A stretch of DNA of 12,705 nt, taken from Clostridia bacterium (GTDB lineage Bacteria; Bacillota; DSM-521; Neomoorellales; SLTJ01). The notes below the pieces were generated by a model. That model was not told the origin of the DNA, did not search any database, and was given only the letters and a program-made list of their open reading frames with translations. The stretch lies in assembly GCA_014360105.1 (NCBI GenBank), contig JACIYD010000013.1:1-12705 (forward strand), given 5' to 3'. Made by a program: the position numbers and the translations under genes. Below, piece after piece: positions 1 through 7,001 of this stretch (its first letter is position 1; the number at the start of each line of letters is the position of its first letter).

Positions 1-680
1 TGGAGGACGATCCTTGCGTCCAGGACCAAGTTACCTTCGCTGTAGGCCACAAGCGGGTTGAGATCAAGTTCTTTGATCTCCGGGTATTCCGTGGCCAGGG
101 CACAAACTTTAAGCAGCACCTGCTCCACGGCCGCCAGATCCACCGCTTCTTGCCCGCGGTAGCCGGCCAGGACAGGGTAGGCCCGCAGGGAGGCGATCAT
201 TTCCTTCGCGTCCTCGGGGCCAATGGGCAGAAGGCGGTAGTTAACATCCTGGAGCACCTCGGTAAATAGCCCTCCCAGCCCCAGCATGATGACCGCTCCG
301 AAGTGCTGATCGGTGGTGACGCCGACAATTAACTCTGTTCCTGGAGGCGCCATCTTTTGCACGAGGATGCCCGCCCCGGGGTCGTGGCAAAGACCGATCG
401 CGAGCAGGCGGTCATAGGCCCGCGCCACCTCTTCTTCGCTGGCGAGGTTTAGCACCACTCCACCCACGTCGGACTTGTGCAGGATCGAGGGAGAGCGGAT
501 TTTGAGCACCACCGGGAAGCCGAGGCGGGCCGCCACTTCCCTCGCTTCGCTTTTGGTTTTCACCCGGTAGCAGCGGGCGGTGGCCAGCCCTGTTGCTTCC
601 AATACTTCTTTGGCTTCATCCTCCAGAAGGACATGTCTTCCTTCTGCGCGGGCGTGCCGGATGATCTGCTTCGGATTCAT
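1..680 (-). CDS. acdB: ADP-forming acyl-CoA synthetase (ACD), beta subunit, ATP-grasp; 3' end cut by window edge
   Basis: This is the nucleotide-binding subunit of an ADP-forming acyl-CoA synthetase (acyl-CoA + ADP + Pi to acid + CoA + ATP), a cytoplasmic enzyme. I translated 226 codons from the ATG at 680; the frame is open to the edge. The protein starts MNPKQIIRHARAEGR and has the ATP-grasp signature VVLKIRSPSILHKSDVGGV. Its H68 corresponds to the second phospho-histidine of ACDs. The carboxylate/Asn Mg-ATP motif KELDLNPLV lies near the end, and the last visible residues, LDARIVL, are where family members normally finish (about 230 aa), so only a few codons should be missing. A GAGGAGG ribosome site lies about 7 nt before the ATG. 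The ATG overlaps the alpha stop codon as ATGA, implying translational coupling. The family is secure; whether the substrate is acetate, a branched acid or an aryl acid cannot be read from the sequence. Confidence 0.9.
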   Translation of the reverse strand, partial: MNPKQIIRHARAEGRHVLLEDEAKEVLEATGLATARCYRVKTKSEAREVAARLGFPVVLKIRSPSILHKSDVGGVVLNLASEEEVARAYDRLLAIGLCHDPGAGILVQKMAPPGTELIVGVTTDQHFGAVIMLGLGGLFTEVLQDVNYRLLPIGPEDAKEMIASLRAYPVLAGYRGQEAVDLAAVEQVLLKVCALATEYPEIKELDLNPLVAYSEGNLVLDARIVL

Positions 681-2059
681 TTTGCCTTCCTCCTCAGCCG
701 CTCCGCCCAAGCAACGAGGGCGGCGGCTCCCCAGGCCGCTTCCTCCGGGGTACCAAAAAGCGGTATACCATGGTGCTCAAGCAATTTGCGCTCTTCCTCC
801 AGGAATTCGTCACGGGAGGCATAGCAGGCCACGATCGGTTTGCCTGCTCTTTCTTTAGCCTGTACAAGCTCCCGGGAGGGAAAGCGCCAGTTCTTGTGCT
901 CGCAATAGATGGCCAAGACCAGGTCCACCCCGGGGTCTTGCGCCACCAGTTCAAGGTATTGCCCGTAGGCCTCGGCGGCAAAGCCGAGACCGGCTACGTC
1001 CAGGGGGTTTTTTAAGACAAAGGGCGGGCTGGGCCCGGTGAGCCGCTCGATCGCCTCCAAGGTGGCGGCCGCCAAGGGGGGAAGGCTGCAGCCCCGGCTC
1101 AAAAGCTCGTCGGCCGCGACGATGCTCGGCCCGGCCGTGTGGGTCATGATGCCCACCCGGTTGCCCTGGGGCAAGGGGGCTAACGAGAGAGCTTTGAGCG
1201 CGGCCACCATTTGCGCCACGCTCTCCACCGCATATAGGCCGAACTGGCGGAAGATGTCCCGGTAGACCCGGTAGGAGCCGGCCAAGGTTCCGGTATGGGT
1301 GAGGGAGGCGTAGTCGGTAACCTCACCCCGGCCTACCTTGTAGACCACCACCGGTTTGGCGATCGCGGCCGCCACTCGCACCATCCTTGCCGCGCCCTCG
1401 GTTCCTTCAAGGAAGATGCCGATGACTTTCGTGGTGGGATCTTGGCCGAAGTAGGCGAGGTAGTCGGCGAATTCGAAGGTGCTGCGGTTGCCCACGCCGA
1501 CCCACTTGTTCAGGCCGAGGCCGGCGTCGGCCGCCCGGTGCATGAAGGTGAGCCCCATGCCGCCGCTCTGGGAGATGAAGGAAACCGGGCCCTTGGGCAG
1601 GCGTAAGGGGTAGAAGGTGGCGTAGAGGTCGGCGTCGTTGTTGATCAGGCCAAGGGTATTGGGGCCGATGAGCCCGATACCGTAGCGGCGGGCAATGGCG
1701 CGCAACTCCTCCTCCAGGGCGGCGCCCGCCTCGCCCACCTCGCGGTAGCCGCCGGCCACGCAGACCGCTCCTTTGACCCCTTTTTCGCCGCACTCTTCAA
1801 GGGCCGCAAGGGTGGCCCTTTCGTTTAGAGCGAGGAGGGCGAGGTCAACCTTTTCGGGGATCTCGGCCAGGGAATGGTAGACCCGGCGGCCAAGAACGGT
1901 CTCAAGGCGCGGGTGCACCGGGTAGAGGCTCCCGGGAAAGCCGCCCTGGAGGAGGCTCTCGAAGAGGTTATAGCCCACCCGCTGACGCGAGTCACTCACG
2001 CCCAGGACCGCGACGCTTTTGGGGTAGAAAATGTTGTCTAGCTCGTGCCCTCCAACCAT
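677..2059 (-). CDS. acdA: ADP-forming acyl-CoA synthetase (ACD), alpha subunit
   Basis: This 460-aa protein is the CoA-binding and phosphoryl-transfer subunit of an ADP-forming acyl-CoA synthetase. It has an N-terminal CoA-binding Rossmann domain (about residues 8-135, ending in GLIGPNTLGLIN). A succinyl-CoA-synthetase-like domain follows (about 150-290) with SQSGGMG at 163-169 and THTGTLAGS around H255. H255 aligns with the phosphorylated active-site histidine of archaeal ACDs. The C-terminal domain (about 300-455) is the usual ACD linker domain. The family motif usually reads IGPNCLG; here Cys is replaced by Thr (T135). The ATG at 2059 has a purine-rich site (GGGGAGGG) 8-9 nt upstream. Many bacteria fuse alpha and beta into one chain of about 700 aa; here they are separate but overlap by 4 nt in the same order. 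The enzyme makes ATP from CoA thioesters, or works in reverse as an acid activator. Confidence 0.92.
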   Translation of the reverse strand: MVGGHELDNIFYPKSVAVLGVSDSRQRVGYNLFESLLQGGFPGSLYPVHPRLETVLGRRVYHSLAEIPEKVDLALLALNERATLAALEECGEKGVKGAVCVAGGYREVGEAGAALEEELRAIARRYGIGLIGPNTLGLINNDADLYATFYPLRLPKGPVSFISQSGGMGLTFMHRAADAGLGLNKWVGVGNRSTFEFADYLAYFGQDPTTKVIGIFLEGTEGAARMVRVAAAIAKPVVVYKVGRGEVTDYASLTHTGTLAGSYRVYRDIFRQFGLYAVESVAQMVAALKALSLAPLPQGNRVGIMTHTAGPSIVAADELLSRGCSLPPLAAATLEAIERLTGPSPPFVLKNPLDVAGLGFAAEAYGQYLELVAQDPGVDLVLAIYCEHKNWRFPSRELVQAKERAGKPIVACYASRDEFLEEERKLLEHHGIPLFGTPEEAAWGAAALVAWAERLRRKAK

Positions 2060-2130
2060 TGGTCGGCCCTCCCCTGAGCCGTGAACACCGCGTTGCTGGC
2101 AAGGTGCGGGAGCCTCCAGTTTAACTGCCT

Positions 2131-2610
2131 TTACTTTACCGGCTCAAAAGCATAGTAAACCCTTTCCTGCATCACCACGCCCCCGCGCCCCTCCTGCGGC
2201 ACCGGGGCCACCGGGAAGACGGCCAACTTCACCTCGTCCCCTTCTTTGAGCTCGCCCGCCTGGCAGTTGACGATGCGCACGAAGAGCTTCATCTCACCTT
2301 GTAGATCCACCAGGGCATGGATCAGGGGGCTCTCAAAGCCCAGGGGCACACCGGTGACCTCTTCGGTGAAGACCAGCACCTTACCCCGGGTAGGCAGGTC
2401 CACCCACTCCAGGTCCTCGGAGAGGCAGTTGGGGCAGACCACCCGCGGCGGGAAGCTTTTCCGGCCGCAGGCGCGGCATTTGGTGGTGGTGAAGCGGCCT
2501 TGTTTGAGATGTTCGTAGAAGGGATAGATGCGGTTGAACTCCTTGCTCTGCTGGGGGTAGAGGTCCATGGTGGCGGCGTATTTGCCTTCCAGGATGGGGA
2601 CGCCGATCAA
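2131..2610 (-). CDS. DUF35 zinc-ribbon/OB-fold protein, thiolase partner
   Basis: This small protein (159 aa from a TTG start) has the DUF35 architecture: an N-terminal helical hairpin, a rubredoxin-like zinc ribbon (C45-x2-C48 and C59-x2-C62) and a C-terminal OB-fold (about 70-159). Such proteins bind thiolase-superfamily enzymes. Known examples are BbsA with the thiolase BbsB in anaerobic toluene degradation, and the archaeal acetoacetyl-CoA thiolase/HMG-CoA synthase complex, where the DUF35 protein helps hold CoA. The TTG start at 2610 overlaps the thiolase TGA as TTGA and has GGGAGG upstream, so the two genes are translationally coupled. An in-frame ATG at 2568 (residue 15) is an alternative start but has no convincing ribosome site. 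I infer that it forms an obligate complex with the preceding thiolase. Pairing and family are strong; the substrate is unknown. Confidence 0.9.
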   Translation of the reverse strand: MIGVPILEGKYAATMDLYPQQSKEFNRIYPFYEHLKQGRFTTTKCRACGRKSFPPRVVCPNCLSEDLEWVDLPTRGKVLVFTEEVTGVPLGFESPLIHALVDLQGEMKLFVRIVNCQAGELKEGDEVKLAVFPVAPVPQEGRGGVVMQERVYYAFEPVK

Positions 2611-3782
2611 TCCTTATCCCTCCCGTAGATGATGACCGTGTGGGCGGCGATAAAGCCGCTTAAGTTGTGGGTGAGCCCGATCCTTGCTCCCTCCACCTGG
2701 CGCACCGCCCTGCCCTGCAGTTGCTTCATGATTTCGATGGCCTGCCTGATACCCGTGCCGCCGAAGGGGTGGCCGCAGCTTAAAAGCCCGCCGTCGGTGT
2801 TCACGGGAACCTGGCCGCCGAAGTCGGATTTTCCTTCCTGGATGAAAAGCCCACCCTCGCCCTTTTCGCAAAAACCCAGGTCCTCGTACTCGATGATTTC
2901 CGAGATGGTAAAGCAGTCGTGGGTCTGGGCGACGTCGATGTCACCAGGCTTTACGCCGGCGTCGGCGTAGGCTTTCTGGGCGGCAACTTTTAAGGCCTCC
3001 CAGGTGGTCCAGTTGGGCATGTTGGCGCTCATGTTGTTCAGCGTGGCCTGGCCCGTGCCGCGGATGTAGACCAGGGGTCTATCGGTGAGGTCTTTGGCCT
3101 TTTCCTCGCAGGCCAGGATCACCGCGGCGCAGCCGTCGGTGACGGGGCAGCAGTCGTAAAGTTTCAAAGGCGGCACGATGGGCCGGGCGGTCATCGCCGT
3201 CTGAAGATCAATGGGCTGGCGGAAATGGCCCCGCGGGTTATTAAGCCCGTTTCTCCGGTTCTTCACCGAAACCAGGGCCAGTTGCTCCTCCGTGGTGCCG
3301 TAGAGCTTCATGTGCTGTTTGGCCACCATGGCAAAGGCCGGCGGGGGAAGGCCCAGGCCCTGGGCGCCGTCCCAGTCGTGGTCGACGGAAGCAAGCTCTG
3401 AGTAGAAGACCTCCCACTTTTGCGGCATGTAGAGCTTCTCGCCCCCGGCCACCATGACGACATCGGCAATGCCGGCCTTGATCAGGCCGTAGGCGAGGAT
3501 AATGCCGGAGCTGCCGCTGGCGCAGAGCAGCTCCACCCGGGCGCAGATGCTTTTGGGCTTGATCCCTAAGTATTCCGCCACCAGGGGGGCAAGGTGGGTT
3601 TGAAAAGAGCAGCGCTCGGTATAAGCGCTGGCGACGATAAGACCGTCCACGTCCTTGTTGGTCACGGCGGGATTGTCCTCAAAGCAGGCCTTGCCCGCTT
3701 CCTGGAACATGTCCCTCAAAGAGGCCTCCCGTACCCCCCACTCGGACATACCACCGGCGATGAGGCAGACGTTTCGTTCCAT
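2607..3782 (-). CDS. SCPx/BbsB-type thiolase (acetyl-CoA acetyltransferase family)
   Basis: The predicted 391-aa thiolase cleaves a 3-oxoacyl-CoA with CoA to give acetyl-CoA and a shortened acyl-CoA, or runs in reverse. Numbered from the ATG at 3782, the nucleophilic cysteine is C87 in VELLCASGSSG. H288 and C290 lie in the THDCFTI motif, and H338 in the SCGHPFGGTG motif. The HDCF motif and the downstream GHP motif, with no C-terminal CxG box, mark the SCP2/SCPx branch rather than FadA-type enzymes. The ATG is chosen because family members begin with a similar segment (ERNVCLIAGGMSEWG). A TTG at 3803 would add seven residues (398 aa) but has no ribosome site; GGAGG lies inside that extension, about 14 nt before the ATG, which is longer than usual. 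The gene overlaps the DUF35 gene by 4 nt. Substrate chain type is not visible; aryl or branched 3-oxoacyl-CoA is plausible by context. Confidence 0.9.
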   Translation of the reverse strand: MERNVCLIAGGMSEWGVREASLRDMFQEAGKACFEDNPAVTNKDVDGLIVASAYTERCSFQTHLAPLVAEYLGIKPKSICARVELLCASGSSGIILAYGLIKAGIADVVMVAGGEKLYMPQKWEVFYSELASVDHDWDGAQGLGLPPPAFAMVAKQHMKLYGTTEEQLALVSVKNRRNGLNNPRGHFRQPIDLQTAMTARPIVPPLKLYDCCPVTDGCAAVILACEEKAKDLTDRPLVYIRGTGQATLNNMSANMPNWTTWEALKVAAQKAYADAGVKPGDIDVAQTHDCFTISEIIEYEDLGFCEKGEGGLFIQEGKSDFGGQVPVNTDGGLLSCGHPFGGTGIRQAIEIMKQLQGRAVRQVEGARIGLTHNLSGFIAAHTVIIYGRDKD

Positions 3783-3796
3783 GGGAGAAGGGTTCA

Positions 3797-3801
3797 CCTC
3801 C
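3797..3801 (-). promoter_or_regulatory. Ribosome binding site of the thiolase gene, unusually far from the ATG
   Basis: GGAGG on the minus strand lies about 14 nt before the ATG at 3782. It is too close to the in-frame GTG at 3797 and lies inside the frame opened by the TTG at 3803. No better site exists, so the true start is slightly uncertain. Confidence 0.45.
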
Positions 3802-3894
3802 AACCAAGTTCACTGTCAGGGGTCGGCCAGCAGCACTACCGGAAGCTACTTAAAGATTCTGATTCGCCCTCCCCTGGGTTTCTCCTGCCGGTTT

Positions 3895-4869
3895 TTATAA
3901 AGTTAATAACCTTGCCAGACCTTGCACTATTTCTTCGGCCTCGGCTACCATCCCCTTGATCACGGTTTCGACCCCGGCAATCTCCCGGATGAGGCCCACA
4001 ACCTGCCCCACGGTAAAGGTCGCCGTCTCCAGGTCGCCCTCGAGAAGGGCCCGGCGGTGAATCTTTTGCCGCATCGCCCGGTCGAGGGCTTCGCCCGCCA
4101 GGCCGGCCTCTTCCTCCGCCAGAAGCGCCTCGGCCACGGCATTGCGCAGGACCCGTACCGGGTCACCCATCTTTTTCCCCACTACCAGTGTGTCCGTTTC
4201 CTGCGCCCGTACCAGCCACTCCTTGAAACGGGAATGCACCGGACACTCCTCCGTGGCCATCAGGCGTGTGCCCAGTAACACGCCTTCTGCCCCCAACGCC
4301 AGGGCGGCCACCAGACCGTGCCCGTCGGCAATGCCGCCCGCGGCCAACACGGGAATGCGTACCGACCGGGCTACCTTGGGGATAAGTACCAGGCCGCCTA
4401 CTTCATCCATGCCGGGATGACCGGCACATTCCCAGCCGACCACGGCGACGGCGTCGACTCCCAATTCTTCTGCCTTTCGGGCAAAGCGTACGTTCGGCAC
4501 CTTGTGGATGATCTTGACGCCACCCTCCTTGAGAAGAGAAATGATTTCCTGAGGGTTGCGACCGCTGGTCTCCACCACCGGCACCTTTTCTTCAATGATT
4601 ACCCGCACGTGGCGCTGAACGCGCTCGCGTAAGCCCAGATGGGGAAGAAGGGTCAGGTTGACGCCAAAGGGCTTGTCGGTCAGGGAACGCAGGCGCCGAA
4701 TGGCGGCACGTAATTCCTCTTCTTCGGGGTACATGGCCGCCGCCAATACGCCCAACGCGCCGCTGTTGCTTACGGCGGCGGTGAATTCCGGCGTCGAGAG
4801 CCACTGCAGGCCCCCTTGTACGATGGGGTACTGGATCTCTAGTAGTGAACACAGCCGCGTTTGCCACAC
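3895..4869 (-). CDS. FMN-dependent NPD / FabK-like oxidoreductase (nitronate monooxygenase family)
   Basis: This 324-aa TIM-barrel flavoprotein belongs to the 2-nitropropane dioxygenase family, which includes nitronate monooxygenases, FabK enoyl-ACP reductases and NADH:quinone reductases. It opens with the typical QYPIVQGGLQWLS segment (residues 13-25). Residues 145-153 are GWECAGHPG, matching the family GxEAGGHxG motif with H151 retained and one Gly replaced by Cys. FMN-phosphate loops follow at LAAGGIADG (175-183) and GAEGVLLGTR (193-202). The GTG start at 4869 has GAGGAGG about 10 nt upstream. It sits 25 nt after the thioesterase gene and 112 nt before the thiolase gene. Members of this family recur in acyl-CoA degradation clusters, where a role as enoyl-CoA or quinone reductase is often guessed but rarely shown. 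The family is secure; nitronate as substrate seems unlikely from context, and the reaction is unassigned. Confidence 0.85.
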   Translation of the reverse strand: MWQTRLCSLLEIQYPIVQGGLQWLSTPEFTAAVSNSGALGVLAAAMYPEEEELRAAIRRLRSLTDKPFGVNLTLLPHLGLRERVQRHVRVIIEEKVPVVETSGRNPQEIISLLKEGGVKIIHKVPNVRFARKAEELGVDAVAVVGWECAGHPGMDEVGGLVLIPKVARSVRIPVLAAGGIADGHGLVAALALGAEGVLLGTRLMATEECPVHSRFKEWLVRAQETDTLVVGKKMGDPVRVLRNAVAEALLAEEEAGLAGEALDRAMRQKIHRRALLEGDLETATFTVGQVVGLIREIAGVETVIKGMVAEAEEIVQGLARLLTL

Positions 4870-4894
4870 CGCTACCCCGCCTCCTCGCCTTCTT

Positions 4895-5338
4895 CTAGAT
4901 CTCTTCGCTCAACCCTTCGAGCAGGAAGTCGTTGCGCCGGTAAACCACGCCCTGGGCGAGGGCAACCAGCTCGCCGCGATCGTCTTCTACGGCGAGACGG
5001 TACAAAGCGGTCCGTTTGCCCAGCTTTTCCTCGCTTGCCGTCACCCATAAGCGGGTGCCGGTCGAGGTGGGCGCAAGATAAGTCATGCTTACGTGAAGGG
5101 CCACGGCAGCGCGCCCATGGGAGTTGCTAGCCGCGGCAAATCCAGCGTCCGCCAGGGCATAAATGGCGCCCCCGTGCGTCAGCCCGTGGAAGTTAAGAAG
5201 GGAAGGAGTCACGTCCATATAGAGCCGCGCGTAGCCCGGTCGTAGCTCCACCAGGGTAATGCCCAGAAACTTGCAGAACGGGTCCTGGTCGAATTTCGCC
5301 TGCAGCGCTGCCAGGGCTGCCTCTTTTTCTCCGTCCAC
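4895..5338 (-). CDS. PaaI-type hotdog-fold acyl-CoA thioesterase
   Basis: This 147-aa cytoplasmic hotdog-fold enzyme hydrolyses acyl- or arylacetyl-CoA to free acid and CoA. From the GTG at 5338, the signature segment is LNFHGLTHGGAIYALADAGF, with N49, H51 and H55 and the catalytic-type acid D64 in the LADAGFA helix, as in PaaI and related phenylacetyl-CoA thioesterases. The length matches the family (about 140-150 aa). An upstream TTG at 5362 would add MNSGGGGP, but that Gly run is simply the ribosome site GGGGGAGGTGG read as codons; GGAGG is 7 nt before the GTG, so the GTG is the start. It is the first gene of the downstream block, after the terminator at 5412-5443. Its likely role is to release CoA from dead-end thioesters, working against the ligases encoded upstream. 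Confidence 0.88.
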   Translation of the reverse strand: MDGEKEAALAALQAKFDQDPFCKFLGITLVELRPGYARLYMDVTPSLLNFHGLTHGGAIYALADAGFAAASNSHGRAAVALHVSMTYLAPTSTGTRLWVTASEEKLGKRTALYRLAVEDDRGELVALAQGVVYRRNDFLLEGLSEEI

Positions 5339-5345
5339 CGGTCCA

Positions 5346-5350
5346 CCTCC
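5346..5350 (-). promoter_or_regulatory. Ribosome binding site fixing the GTG start of the thioesterase
   Basis: GGAGG on the minus strand lies 7 nt before the GTG at 5338. It sits inside the open frame that extends up to the TTG at 5362, so the longer protein would translate its own ribosome site. Confidence 0.75.
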
Positions 5351-5411
5351 CCCGGAATTCAAATAGTTGGCATGGTCTTTGCTAAAAACCTGTCTTTGTT
5401 ATGGTAGGTTC

Positions 5412-5443
5412 AAAAAGGGGGTGAGTCTACCCCGACTCACCCC
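5412..5443 (-). terminator. Rho-independent terminator after the paaK pair
   Basis: On the minus strand a perfect 10-bp stem (GGGGTGAGTC pairing with GACTCACCCC, at 5434-5443 and 5418-5427) closes a 6-nt loop and is followed by CTTTTT (5417-5412). This is a textbook intrinsic terminator for transcripts arriving from paaK. It separates the cluster into two transcription units, so the thioesterase operon needs its own promoter between about 5339 and 5411. I could not pin down a convincing sigma-A promoter there; only 4-of-6 matches were seen. Confidence 0.9.
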
Positions 5444-5597
5444 TCACCCTTTCGCTTCGCCAGCGCAAACCGCCACACTCCGGCCCTCCGCTGCCTATGG
5501 CGACGCGCCTTCTCTGCGGGGTGCACCGCCGCCCGCCCGGGGCGCGGAGATTTCCGTAGACATCCCGTTATGCGACCACACCGTCTCATCCCGGCTT

Positions 5598-5620
5598 GCC
5601 GGAGTGGTGAGCGCTCCGGC
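5598..5620. repeat. Inverted repeat just after the downstream paaK stop codon
   Basis: GCCGGAG (5598-5604) and CTCCGGC (5614-5620) form 7-bp perfect arms around a 9-nt loop, 13 nt past the TAA of the paaK gene. No T-run follows on either strand, so it is not an intrinsic terminator on its own. It may stabilise the mRNA 3' end. It lies in the 294-nt gene-free stretch 5339-5632, which is otherwise very GC-rich between the repeat and the terminator, with no supported gene. Confidence 0.5.
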
Positions 5621-5632
5621 GAATACCGCGTG

Positions 5633-6967
5633 TTAAAGCTGGCGCCGGTCGATCACCCGCCGTGCCTTGCCTGCCTCGATACGCGGCAAGGTCTTGGGTG
5701 CGAGTACGGTTACCTTGGCATGCACCACGAGCACGTCCTGCAGTTCCTTCTCCAATACCTTCTGCATGTGCTCGCGCGCTGCTTCGCCGTGCCCCCAGAA
5801 TTCCTCGCTGGCCTCCACCTCAACTTCCAGCGTGTCCAGGTGGTTCTTCCGGTCCACGATCAGTTGATACTGGGGCTCCAATTCCTTGTGGCGCAGGATG
5901 ACCGATTCCACCTGCGAGGGAAAGACGTTGATCCCCTTGACCACTACCATGTCGTCCGCCCGGCCGATGATCTTGTGGATGCGCACCGTCGTACGGCCGC
6001 ACGGACACGGTCCTTCGTAGAAGTAGGTGAGGTCGCCGGTGCGGTAGCGGAGCATGGGCGTCCCTTCTTTGGTGAGGGTGGTGAGCACCAGTTCCCCTTT
6101 TTCGCCCGGCGGCAGCACCTGGCCTGTTTCCGGGTTGATGATTTCGGCGTACACATGGTCCTCCTGAACATGGAGCCCCTCCTGGCAGACACACTCTACC
6201 GCCACGCCAGGACCCATGATTTCCAGGAGGCCGTAGACGTCGTAGTGCTTGACCCCGAGTTTCGCCTCGATCTTCTCCCGCATCTCTTCGGTGGACGGCT
6301 CCGCACCGCCGATGCTCACCCGCAGCTTAAGCTGCGAGCGGTCGATCCCCATCTCCTCGATCTTTTCCGCGATTACCAGGGCATAGGAAGGAGTAACGAC
6401 GAGCGCGGTTACTCCCAGGTCCTGCATGAACATTACCTGTCTCTCGGTAAGGCCGGTGGAAATGGGGATGGTCAACGCCCCCACTTTCTCCGCGCCGAAG
6501 TGCATGCCCAGGCCGCCGGTGAAGAGCCCGTAACCGTGCGTGTTTTGCACGATGTCCCCCCGGCCGATGCCGGCGGAGACCAGGGCGCGGGCGCAACACT
6601 CTGCCCAGACGTCGAGATCGTGGGGTGTGTAAAAGGAGACCACCGGCTTGCCCGTAGTGCCGCTAGAAGCGTGGAGCCGCACCGCCTGCTGCAGCGGCAC
6701 GGTGAGCAGGCCAAAGGGGTAGTGGTCTACCACGTCCTTCTTGGTGGTAAAGGGAAGGTGCCGCACGTCGTCCAGCGACTTCAGATCTTGCGGCTTGATT
6801 CCCCTGGCGTCAAGGGCTTGACGGTAAAAGGATGAGGTGCGGTGCAGCCGCTCCAGCAGGCGCCGCATCCGTCCCAGTTGCAAGGCGGCCCGCTCCTCCG
6901 GCGGCATCATCTCCGCCGCCCGGTCCCAAACGGGTACCGACCCGATTTCTGCCTGTGCCATGGCCAT
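5633..6967 (-). CDS. paaK: Phenylacetate-CoA ligase family protein (AMP-forming), paralogue 1
   Basis: This 444-aa adenylate-forming ligase is predicted to activate an aryl or arylacetic acid with ATP and CoA, giving aryl-CoA, AMP and PPi. The nucleotide loop is SSGTTGKPV (101-109), the ribose/adenine motif RYRTGDLT lies at 307-314, and PCPCGRT lies at 320-326. INVFPSQVE lies at 346-354, and the catalytic lysine is K434 in LPRIEAGKARR. The motif usually written YGLTE or YGLSE reads YGLLE at 245-249. The ATG at 6967 is chosen because GTGGAGGTGG lies about 10 nt upstream; a second ATG lies two codons later. An open frame up to 7075 only overlaps the neighbouring paaK and is rejected. It follows the other paaK after 34 nt and ends before the terminator. 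Placement near iorAB suggests arylacetates (phenylacetate, indoleacetate, 4-hydroxyphenylacetate); the exact acid is not readable. Confidence 0.92.
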   Translation of the reverse strand: MAMAQAEIGSVPVWDRAAEMMPPEERAALQLGRMRRLLERLHRTSSFYRQALDARGIKPQDLKSLDDVRHLPFTTKKDVVDHYPFGLLTVPLQQAVRLHASSGTTGKPVVSFYTPHDLDVWAECCARALVSAGIGRGDIVQNTHGYGLFTGGLGMHFGAEKVGALTIPISTGLTERQVMFMQDLGVTALVVTPSYALVIAEKIEEMGIDRSQLKLRVSIGGAEPSTEEMREKIEAKLGVKHYDVYGLLEIMGPGVAVECVCQEGLHVQEDHVYAEIINPETGQVLPPGEKGELVLTTLTKEGTPMLRYRTGDLTYFYEGPCPCGRTTVRIHKIIGRADDMVVVKGINVFPSQVESVILRHKELEPQYQLIVDRKNHLDTLEVEVEASEEFWGHGEAAREHMQKVLEKELQDVLVVHAKVTVLAPKTLPRIEAGKARRVIDRRQL

Positions 6968-7001
6968 TTCCTGTCCACCTCCACAAAATCCGCTTTTGGG
7001 C

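Noticed and set aside
677..683. Frameshifted fused ACD gene
   Set aside because: The beta frame has its own ATG and strong ribosome site, and the 4-nt ATGA overlap is a normal coupling arrangement.
5444..5597. Possible remnant of a mobile element or small gene in the GC-rich spacer
   Set aside because: No terminal repeats, target duplications or recognisable protein fragment could be seen; only short self-complementary runs.
5570..6835. Long plus-strand open frame (421 codons) antisense to paaK
   Set aside because: It mirrors the paaK coding strand, has no recognisable domain or ribosome site, and such frames are expected opposite GC-rich genes.
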